Under the pieces are notes generated by a model, which was given only the letters and a program-made list of their open reading frames with translations, did not search any database and was not told the DNA's origin. The position numbers and the translations under genes are program-made. Below, one piece after another: positions 44,546-51,765 of a stretch of 64,000 nucleotides of DNA; the first letter of the stretch is position 1, and every line of letters begins with the position of its first letter. The stretch comes from Methylovirgula sp. 4M-Z18 (GTDB taxonomy: Bacteria > Pseudomonadota > Alphaproteobacteria > Rhizobiales > Beijerinckiaceae), in NCBI RefSeq assembly GCF_037890675.1, contig NZ_CP149574.1:3510874-3574873 (forward strand), given 5' to 3'.

Positions 44546-44888
44546 TCTTGCCTTTGCCGACCTCCTCGGCGGTGGGTGGCGCGATCTGGCGTTCGAACCT
44601 TTCCGCGATGGCATCACAGCGCACTGGCTGCTTAGGGGTGACCGTGCCGGACCATCGATCGCGGTCCTCAAATATGAGCCGGGCGCCGGCGTGCCGCGCC
44701 ACCTTCACGTCGGGCTGGAAACCATCGTCATCCTGGAAGGCACCCAGAGTGACGAGAACGGCGACTACCCGGCCGGGAGTGTCGTCCTAAACCCGGTCGG
44801 CACTGAGCACTCGGTTTGGACGAAGGAGGGCTGCGTCGTGCTGATCCAATGGGGCTTACCGGTGATCATTCTCGGGGAGACAAAATGA
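44538..44888 (+). CDS. Small single-domain cupin protein (ChrR-type cupin)
   Basis: A 116-residue beta-barrel protein. The first cupin motif is in PGAGVPRHLHVGLETIVILEG (His-x-His and Glu metal ligands) and the second in NPVGTEHSVWTKEGC. Its start overlaps the hydrolase stop and its stop overlaps the allophanate hydrolase start (ATGA), so it belongs to the pathway. Its role is unknown: it could bind a metal-ligated intermediate, isomerise or decarboxylate a carboxylated biuret, or sense substrate. Confidence 0.85.
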   Translation: MPNLAFADLLGGGWRDLAFEPFRDGITAHWLLRGDRAGPSIAVLKYEPGAGVPRHLHVGLETIVILEGTQSDENGDYPAGSVVLNPVGTEHSVWTKEGCVVLIQWGLPVIILGETK

Positions 44889-46741
44889 GCGACATCCGCT
44901 TCGACATCGGAAGCCTGCAGGCAGCCTATCAGAGCGGCCTAAATATCGCCGAGGTGATCGATACGGTCCTTGCCCGTCTCGACGCGGCCGACGACCCCGG
45001 GATCTTCATCCACCTTGCGACGAGAGCCGAGATGCTGGCCGAGGCCGAAGCGCTCGGCCCGTTCGACCCCACGGCAAGACCACTCTGGGGCGTCCCCTTC
45101 GCCGTCAAGGACAATATCGACGTCGCCGGAATGCCGACAACGGCCGCCTGCGCCGAATATGCCTTCATGCCGGTCAAGGATGCGACCGTCGTGGCGAAGC
45201 TCAGGGCCGCGGGCGCCCTGGTCGTGGGCAAGACCAATCTCGACCAGTTCGCCACCGGCCTCGTCGGCGTGCGCACGCCCTGGCCGGTCCCGCGGAATGC
45301 GATCGATCCGAAACTGGTGCCAGGCGGCTCTTCCTCCGGCTCGGCGGTGGCGACGGCGCGCGGCATCGTCTCCTTTGCGCTTGGCACCGACACAGCAGGT
45401 TCAGGACGCATCCCGGCAGGCCTCAACAATATCGTCGGGCTGAAGCCCTCGGTCGGCGCGTTGTCGACAGCCGGTGTCGTGCCGGCCTGCCGGACGCTCG
45501 ACTGCGTCTCGGTGTTCGCGCTGACCGTCGATGATGCCGGTGCCGTGTTTGGCGCGGCCGCCGGCTTTGATCCAGCCGATCCCTATTCGAAGCCAGTGCC
45601 GACCGCGCCGACAGGGCCTCGCCCCCCGGTGCTGACCGTCGGCATTCCGGCTAGCGCGGACCGGAAATTCTTCGGCGATGCATCCATGCAGGGCGGCTTC
45701 GAAGCCGCTCTTGCCGCGCTGGAGGCGCTCGGCGCAAAGCTCGTCGAAATACCGTTCGGCGATTTCTATGCCACCGCCGATCTTCTCTACGAAGGCGCCT
45801 GGGTGGCGGAGCGCTATGCGGCGATCCGCGATTTCTTCGAGGCAAACGAAGCGGCGCTTCACCCGGTGACGCGCAAGATCGTCGGCGGCGCCAGAAGCCT
45901 GTCGGCCGCCGACGCCTTCCGCGGGCTCTATGCCTTGCAGGCCTACAAGGCCCGGCTCGCTCCGGTCATCGCCTCCGTCGACCTGTTCTGCGTGCCGACC
46001 GCGCCGACCCACTACACCCTCGATGCCGTGCTTGCCGATCCGATCGCCACCAACAGCCGCCTGGGTACCTACACCAACTTCGTCAATCTGCTCGACATGT
46101 GCGGAATTGCCGTGCCGACAGGTACACGCGACGACGGCCTACCGATGAGCGTGACCTTGCTGGCGCCCGCCGGTCACGACGCGCTGATCGCGATGCTCGC
46201 CCGCGACCTCCACGCAGCGAGCGGCCTTTCACTCGGCGCCACCGCCTGGCCGCAGCCCAGCTTGCAGCCGGCCGTTCTGCCGCCCCGTGATGGCAGGATC
46301 GATCTGGTGGTGGTCGGCGCGCATCTGTCGGGCATGCCCCTCAACGGCCAGCTCAGCGAACTCGGCGCGCAATTTCTGCGCGCCACCAGGACCGCGCCAG
46401 TCTACAAGCTCTATGCGCTGGCCGGCCAGTTCGTGCCCAAGCCCGGCCTGATCCGCGTTGCCGATGGCGGCATGCGGATCGACGTCGAGATCTGGAGATT
46501 GGAGCCGGAGGCCTTCGGCCGTTTCGTCGCTGCCATTCCGGCACCACTGGGCATCGGCACGGTTGAACTTGACGACGGCACCTCGGCCAAGGGGTTTCTG
46601 GTTGAACCCGTAGGCCTGGTCAGTGCCACCGACATCTCGTCATTCGGCGGCTGGCGCGGCTTTTTCGGACACGGCAAGGACATTTCCAACCGAGGCGATC
46701 GGCGGGCGAATGGTCAACCTTCCGTCCTGATCGAGAGTTGA
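44885..46741 (+). CDS. atzF: Allophanate hydrolase (AtzF type)
   Basis: A 618-residue amidase converting allophanate to ammonia and CO2, the end of the biuret/cyanurate route. The amidase-signature domain (about 1-450) has Lys75 (FAVKDNIDVAG), cis-Ser149 and Ser173 (GGSSSGSAVATARG; GTDTAGSGRIPAG). A separate C-terminal domain (about 470-600, starting near RIDLVVVGAHLSGMPLN) is the allophanate hydrolase C-domain and separates it from ordinary amidases. ATG 44885 overlaps the cupin stop; the frame is open further upstream but only as shadow. Ends convergently with the subtilase gene, 12 nt away. Confidence 0.93.
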   Translation: MSDIRFDIGSLQAAYQSGLNIAEVIDTVLARLDAADDPGIFIHLATRAEMLAEAEALGPFDPTARPLWGVPFAVKDNIDVAGMPTTAACAEYAFMPVKDATVVAKLRAAGALVVGKTNLDQFATGLVGVRTPWPVPRNAIDPKLVPGGSSSGSAVATARGIVSFALGTDTAGSGRIPAGLNNIVGLKPSVGALSTAGVVPACRTLDCVSVFALTVDDAGAVFGAAAGFDPADPYSKPVPTAPTGPRPPVLTVGIPASADRKFFGDASMQGGFEAALAALEALGAKLVEIPFGDFYATADLLYEGAWVAERYAAIRDFFEANEAALHPVTRKIVGGARSLSAADAFRGLYALQAYKARLAPVIASVDLFCVPTAPTHYTLDAVLADPIATNSRLGTYTNFVNLLDMCGIAVPTGTRDDGLPMSVTLLAPAGHDALIAMLARDLHAASGLSLGATAWPQPSLQPAVLPPRDGRIDLVVVGAHLSGMPLNGQLSELGAQFLRATRTAPVYKLYALAGQFVPKPGLIRVADGGMRIDVEIWRLEPEAFGRFVAAIPAPLGIGTVELDDGTSAKGFLVEPVGLVSATDISSFGGWRGFFGHGKDISNRGDRRANGQPSVLIES

Positions 46742-46752
46742 AGACTTTTCAG

Positions 46753-49584
46753 CTAAGAAGCGCCGATGGGTGCGAGCGAAGCTCCGGTGAACAGCGCTCC
46801 ACCGGCACGTCGCCCGTCCGAAAAGACGGAGAGACCTATCAAAGCACTCTGCGCGATGTCGGTTGCCGCGACCTCAAACCTCAGCTCCGTCTTGGCTGCC
46901 AAACGCAGTCGGGGCATCCAAAGCGTGTCGGCGACTGACTCGATGGTTACGCTTTGGTGGGAAATGGACAACGATCCGGCCCCCTCGATGTCCGTTCGCA
47001 TGGAGATGGTCCCTTCGTCCGTCAATTCCTTTTCGTATCCGGTCAACGGATCGTGGCCCTGTTCTCCGAAGAGCAGCCGACACTGACGGCCATGGCGCTC
47101 ATAAATGCTCGCCTCGCGCCAAGGCAAAGCAGCCAAAGACAGTCCGCGGAGCATGAGCTTGCCGCTGCCGTTTAGAAGTCTCAATGCAACGCTCTCGCCG
47201 CGGCCGCTCCCGCGCAGCGTCAGCGTCGTCCACCTGGAGGCGGATGTGGCGAAATGCGGATCAAACGTTCGAAGTGCCATATTATTGCAAGATGAGGGAG
47301 CGGCATCACGAGGTAAAGGATCGTCACTATTGTCGGCCACCGCCATAAGCTGCATCACTTTATGACCGGGTCGAAGCACGAAGCGCACCGACGCAGACGC
47401 ATTGGGTTGGAGATCAACCATGTGCTCCGGCGTGTCGATACCTTCTGTCGTCCAGGGAGAGCCGGCCGCGGCAAACTCGAGCGTTGAAGCACCGACATTG
47501 GCGACAAACAGGCGGACGCGAACCTTGGACGCAGACCTCCGCCCGCGGTTATGAACCGCGACGTCGACATTGACTGCGCCGTCGGATGCAGGCGAAAACA
47601 CGATCGCCGGGCTATCACAGATGAACTCGCGCACAAGTGGTTCCTCGCCGTTATCATCTGAAACACGGGGGATCCAGAGATCAACGTCGGGAGGTGCCGG
47701 CGCGAGCACGCAGCCCGCGTTCAATGTTCCGGCGCCAAGAGCGGGGTCCCAGCCTGCTGCTCCGTCCGGGAGGCCGGCCCCGCGCAGCAAGGCTTGACGA
47801 ATGTCGAACCAGGTGGCGTGGCGGGCGTGGGCGCCCCACGCCTCGAAGAGCAACGCGACGGTTCCCGCAACGAGAGGCGTCGCAACGCTGGTTCCATCAC
47901 CAGAATCTCCCCATGGAGACTGGTTGCTTCGCAGCACCGCTGCCAACAGGCCCTCGCCGCGCGCCGAAAGGTCTGGTTTCAATCGGCCGTCCAGGGTTGG
48001 GCCGACGCCCGTGCCGCTGCTGAGGGCGAGCCCAGCCGCATCGACAGCGCCAACCGTTATGACGCGACGTGCCGTGGCCGGCGCGCCAACGGTGCTCGCA
48101 AGCCATTCGTCCCGGGGCAGCGGGGCATACCATCCGCCCCGTTCGATGTTGTTCCGGTCGAGCCAAGCATGAACTCGGCCCTGAGCTCCATTCACAGTCA
48201 CCGTCCATGTACTGGACGGAAAGAAGGGCCCCCGATTGCGCGTGGGCGATGCGGGATGAAAAAAAACGCTCAGGCACCAGCGCTGGCGGCTTTCACTCGG
48301 CGTCAGCACTGCGAGGACGTTGCCGCAGGCATGGCTCGGAAACGGAGGCACCGTCACGGCGACCGGGGCCTCCGCAGTCTGCACCGAAAGGCTGGCACGC
48401 CCGCCATAGTCGACGCTTCCATCGATCATGACCTGCGGCACCGGTCCGGCCTCGATCCAGATCTCGGCGACTGTGGGGAGATCGAGGAAATCATCGAATC
48501 GAAGCACGAACTGCGCCGAGCCGTCACAAGCCGGCACGACAGCGTGGTCGTGGCGATACCCCTGCCCTCGCCCTTTCGCTGGGCGCGCGAAACCGAAATT
48601 GCCTGCGCAGACCACGACACTACGGCCGGGCAGCAAGAGCAATTCATCCAGCAGCCGTTCCCCCAGAAGCGTGCCGTCATGCGGGCCGAGCGGATCGGCC
48701 GTGGAGAGATTGGCAACAACGGGCCCTGGCTCACGCATCAGCCGATGCAATCCAGCGAGCAAATCGGCGGCGTCGCCGACGCGGCCGGTCGTCTCATTCC
48801 CGGCGCCGACAAATGCCAGCTCCGCCTTCGGGGCGACACCCTCGAAGCTTCCGCCAGCTCCGTACCCGCCAACGATACTGCTGACGATCGTACCATGGCG
48901 GCGCCACACCCAGTTCAATTCCGGATCGATCGTGGCTTCGGCGCGTGTTTCCCACTGCTCGATCTGGATCCCAGGTGGTCGCAACTCGTCGCCAGTGTAG
49001 AGCCGCCCGGCAGGCACCGACGTAGAACTCTGCGCCGCATTGACATCCCAAATCCAACGCACCCGGCTTTCACCGCGCGCGTCGAGAAACGCCGGATGTC
49101 CGACATCGAAGACCGTATCGACCACGCCAACCAGCACACCCTTGCCCGTACAACTTTGTTGAGACGGCACCGCTGCGGCGTCCCGCGGCGACACAAGCGC
49201 CGATGACGATGTCCCGGTGTTGCTGCCGGGCCGCCCGAGGCGGCCAATGGATGCCTCCAGCAACGCGGGATGGTCGATCAATCGATTGGCGCGTCTCGAC
49301 GGTCCGCTTAAAAGCTGGCCGACCTCCACCAGGACTGCGAAATACTCACCGGCCGACGCGAGAACGGTGCAGCCGAATAGCTGTTGCAGATCGTCGATAC
49401 CCCCGAGGAAACGGATAACAGCTGCAACGCGCACATCGTCCCAATTATCGGTGTTTCCTGGCCCGAGTTCATCCTGGCTCCACGCAAGGAACTCTTCGGC
49501 CTCGTCACGGCTGGCAAGCAAACACAGCCGCGCATCCCGCAGGACCTGTGTCGGCCCGTGTCCCGGAGAGGCATCGTTGTTCAT
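46753..49584 (-). CDS. Subtilase (S8 peptidase) with accessory C-terminal domains, no signal peptide
   Basis: A 943-residue serine protease. Catalytic residues: Asp156 (GVVDTVFD), His230 (RRHGTIVSSI), oxyanion Asn329 (VVCAGNFG) and Ser566 (GDGTSVATPLVAG). About 150 residues in the middle (about 355-505) are inserted between the Asn and Ser motifs. A CARDB-like beta domain follows (about 665-775; VDVAVHNRGRRSASKVRVRL), then a further C-terminal beta-rich domain. The N-terminal about 145 residues show no secretion signal, so the enzyme is probably cytosolic. It is the last gene of a four-gene unit, with ATGA overlap to the unknown gene, after a radical SAM and a PqqD-like gene; maturation of a modified peptide or protein is an inference. 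Confidence 0.9.
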   Translation of the reverse strand: MNNDASPGHGPTQVLRDARLCLLASRDEAEEFLAWSQDELGPGNTDNWDDVRVAAVIRFLGGIDDLQQLFGCTVLASAGEYFAVLVEVGQLLSGPSRRANRLIDHPALLEASIGRLGRPGSNTGTSSSALVSPRDAAAVPSQQSCTGKGVLVGVVDTVFDVGHPAFLDARGESRVRWIWDVNAAQSSTSVPAGRLYTGDELRPPGIQIEQWETRAEATIDPELNWVWRRHGTIVSSIVGGYGAGGSFEGVAPKAELAFVGAGNETTGRVGDAADLLAGLHRLMREPGPVVANLSTADPLGPHDGTLLGERLLDELLLLPGRSVVVCAGNFGFARPAKGRGQGYRHDHAVVPACDGSAQFVLRFDDFLDLPTVAEIWIEAGPVPQVMIDGSVDYGGRASLSVQTAEAPVAVTVPPFPSHACGNVLAVLTPSESRQRWCLSVFFHPASPTRNRGPFFPSSTWTVTVNGAQGRVHAWLDRNNIERGGWYAPLPRDEWLASTVGAPATARRVITVGAVDAAGLALSSGTGVGPTLDGRLKPDLSARGEGLLAAVLRSNQSPWGDSGDGTSVATPLVAGTVALLFEAWGAHARHATWFDIRQALLRGAGLPDGAAGWDPALGAGTLNAGCVLAPAPPDVDLWIPRVSDDNGEEPLVREFICDSPAIVFSPASDGAVNVDVAVHNRGRRSASKVRVRLFVANVGASTLEFAAAGSPWTTEGIDTPEHMVDLQPNASASVRFVLRPGHKVMQLMAVADNSDDPLPRDAAPSSCNNMALRTFDPHFATSASRWTTLTLRGSGRGESVALRLLNGSGKLMLRGLSLAALPWREASIYERHGRQCRLLFGEQGHDPLTGYEKELTDEGTISMRTDIEGAGSLSISHQSVTIESVADTLWMPRLRLAAKTELRFEVAATDIAQSALIGLSVFSDGRRAGGALFTGASLAPIGAS

Positions 49585-50162
49585 CTTGGTTTGTCGATAG
49601 AAGCGAATGGGAATAGCGTGGGATCCGCGAGTTTGCCATCGACATCCACCTCCGAAAGAAGCATGAGACCTGATTCCGAATTGTTACTTGCTGCGTTCCA
49701 CATCTGACGTAGGCCCGTAAGCGCATCGGAAGCCGGCTTTTGCTCCGGCGTTGGATTCTGAAGCAACGCAGCCCATACTTTGCAGATCTCCTCCACATCC
49801 ATATTCGGCGTATATGCGAACAGCATGCGAATCTCGGAGCCTCCCTGTCCTTGACCGATGAAGGTGCCAAGATAGAAACCGATCCCAAGCTCGCGCATGG
49901 TTTGGTCGATCAGGGCCTCAGGCAGGGTTTGCGTCGGAGCGACAGGCGTTTTCAGAAACGTCTGCAACTGAGTGATTTGATCCCAAGTCATCGAACAATA
50001 CCACTCGTGCGCGGCGCCGAAAGGTCCCGGATTGGACCAATTCGGCGCGGTGACGTTGTGGAACGGCAGCGTGCTTTCGGTACGTACTTCGGCGAGCAAC
50101 GTCATGGCCCGAGGACCAGGCAAATTTCCCATCCTTTGAAGCAGGTCCTGTGGATTGGTCAT
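49581..50162 (-). CDS. Protein of unknown function in the radical SAM/subtilase operon
   Basis: A 193-residue protein that I do not recognise. No signal peptide or membrane segment is visible; two cysteines (in HEWYCSMTW and VEEICKVW) and Trp/Pro-rich stretches such as VTAPNWSNPGPFGAAHEW. It begins MTNPQDLLQRMGNLPGPRA and seems a single soluble domain. ATG 50162 follows a purine-rich AAAGGGGG site and overlaps the PqqD-like stop; its own stop overlaps the subtilase start. It could be the substrate of the modification system or a partner of the subtilase; the sequence alone does not decide. Confidence 0.8.
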   Translation of the reverse strand: MTNPQDLLQRMGNLPGPRAMTLLAEVRTESTLPFHNVTAPNWSNPGPFGAAHEWYCSMTWDQITQLQTFLKTPVAPTQTLPEALIDQTMRELGIGFYLGTFIGQGQGGSEIRMLFAYTPNMDVEEICKVWAALLQNPTPEQKPASDALTGLRQMWNAASNNSESGLMLLSEVDVDGKLADPTLFPFASIDKPR

Positions 50163-50497
50163 GTGATGTCCCCCTTTGTCTTTTGAACGAGCCCAAGCGC
50201 ATGAAGCTGTCCCAATGCCGCATGGAAGGCGGCTCTGGAGGCGCCAGCGCCGCATGTGTTGCCGACCGCGTCGGAAAACCCTTGCGCGATCGCAGATTCG
50301 TCACGACCGTCGCAGAGCGTGAGAACGAGCCAAGTGGTCAAATTCAGACCATGCAAGGCCGCATGGCGGGGTGGTGTCGCGTCCGGTGCAGGCGGCAAAT
50401 AGGCAAGACAGCACTCTTGCTCCGGAACCGGGCGCAAGCGTAGGCTCGGTTCACGCGTCCAATAGACGCGAGGGAAGCTGGGCAAGGTCCACTCCAT
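50159..50497 (-). CDS. PqqD-like protein (RiPP recognition element)
   Basis: A 112-residue protein with the PqqD winged-helix pattern: HGLNLTTWLVLTLCDGRDES followed by a helix and LGQLHALGLVQ at the C-terminus. PqqD-like domains bind the leader of a precursor peptide and deliver it to a radical SAM partner. Its start lies inside the radical SAM gene (47-nt overlap), so the two are made together. The N-terminal RVYWTREPSLRLRPVPEQ matches the first strands of the fold. Additional cysteines (EQECCLAYLPP) are unusual. Confidence 0.8.
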   Translation of the reverse strand: MEWTLPSFPRVYWTREPSLRLRPVPEQECCLAYLPPAPDATPPRHAALHGLNLTTWLVLTLCDGRDESAIAQGFSDAVGNTCGAGASRAAFHAALGQLHALGLVQKTKGDIT

Positions 50498-51458
50498 TGT
50501 TCAGTTCGATGTCGAATGGGTCGGGCGCGGTCCAGCTTCCGCTCCAAGCAAAAGCGGTGCTCCGACAACCTCCTTTGCTCCCGTCACCACCACCTTTTGA
50601 GGATTTGCAACTTTCATCGACCCTGCCACTGCGCAGGTCTCGATAGAGGGGATGGCTCTGCCAGATTTCGCGAAATGAAGTCGTCGTGACATCACCGAAG
50701 TCGACATATTCTCGCAGATACATGCAGCCGATCGCACGCCCTCGGGCGTTGATCGCCGCTCCTTGCCAGCAGCAATTCCGGTCTTTGGGATGCCACGACT
50801 GCATGAGCGTCAATCCCTGCGGCACTTGCAACGCAGCCAAAGCCGCCATTTGCTCATTCAATGGCAATGCGAGATCCGACCAGTTCCGCTTTGCGCGGCC
50901 GAGAGGATAAAGGCGCAGGACCCCAACACGGGAGGCGCCGAGTCTTTGGGCAAGATTGAGAATAGCCTGTAATTCTGGCGCCGTTTGACGCGTGAGAATG
51001 ACAAGGGCATCGGTCGGAATGCCGCAAGCGACGAGGTGCTGGACGGCCGCGCATGCTTGCGCAAAACTGCCCGGCACTCCGGTGTGCGTGTCATGTGTCT
51101 CGGCGCACGCGCCCATGAGATCAACGAGAGCCCGGCCAAGTCCAGCGTCCCGCAGCGTGGCACCCATGATGTGGTCCAACCCATACCCATGTGTGCGCAT
51201 CATCGTCATCATACGCGGGCTCGCCGCGCGGAGCAGATCGAACAGTCCCGGTTTCGCCAAAGGCTCGCCGCCCTCGATGTAAAGCTGGATGACCCCTTGC
51301 GCGGCAAAATCGTCAAGCAAGACGACCCACTGGTCGACGCTCAATTCTTCCTGGCGTGGCTCCGCACTGCAATCCGCGTAGCAATGCCTGCACCGCAGAG
51401 GGCACGTCTCGGTCAGTCCGATTGTCATCGATGTCGGCGAGTCGAGAGCTAATTTCAT
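50451..51458 (-). CDS. Radical SAM enzyme with degenerate SPASM/twitch C-terminus
   Basis: A 335-residue enzyme. The 4Fe-4S/SAM site is Cys19-x3-Cys23-x2-Cys26 (TCPLRCRHCYADC) and the SAM-binding GGEP is at 63-66. The C-terminal region has C230-x9-G-x4-C245 (the SPASM/twitch start), then C284-x13-C298, with CRSTAFAWSG like the end of SPASM enzymes, but the central CxxC cysteines are missing. Peptide-modifying enzymes of this class install thioether or C-C crosslinks with a PqqD-like partner, here encoded directly downstream. ATG 51458 precedes the conserved barrel; the ribosome site is weak. Confidence 0.87.
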   Translation of the reverse strand: MKLALDSPTSMTIGLTETCPLRCRHCYADCSAEPRQEELSVDQWVVLLDDFAAQGVIQLYIEGGEPLAKPGLFDLLRAASPRMMTMMRTHGYGLDHIMGATLRDAGLGRALVDLMGACAETHDTHTGVPGSFAQACAAVQHLVACGIPTDALVILTRQTAPELQAILNLAQRLGASRVGVLRLYPLGRAKRNWSDLALPLNEQMAALAALQVPQGLTLMQSWHPKDRNCCWQGAAINARGRAIGCMYLREYVDFGDVTTTSFREIWQSHPLYRDLRSGRVDESCKSSKGGGDGSKGGCRSTAFAWSGSWTAPDPFDIELNNGVDLAQLPSRLLDA

Positions 51459-51765
51459 GGCAGTACCCGAGCAGCGCAGCACAATGGTCCAAGGTCACTC
51501 ACGCTATTCGCGCTTGGCATCGAGTCAATAGTGATATTATCGCGACCGACCCCGCAAAGTGATCTAATTCACAAACGGGTTTAAAATAATCGCGTCTTGC
51601 CCGGATGTTGGGCTGTGTATTCCTGGAGAAGACCGCAGCTTTGCGGGTGGAAGATCATGGAACGGTATGCGCTCAGCCGTGAAGATGTTATCTTCACGTA
51701 TTGAAAAGTGCAGGAATACTGGGATATTGGCGCCGTCGAGCACGTGCAGAGCGGGAGGCAGGACA

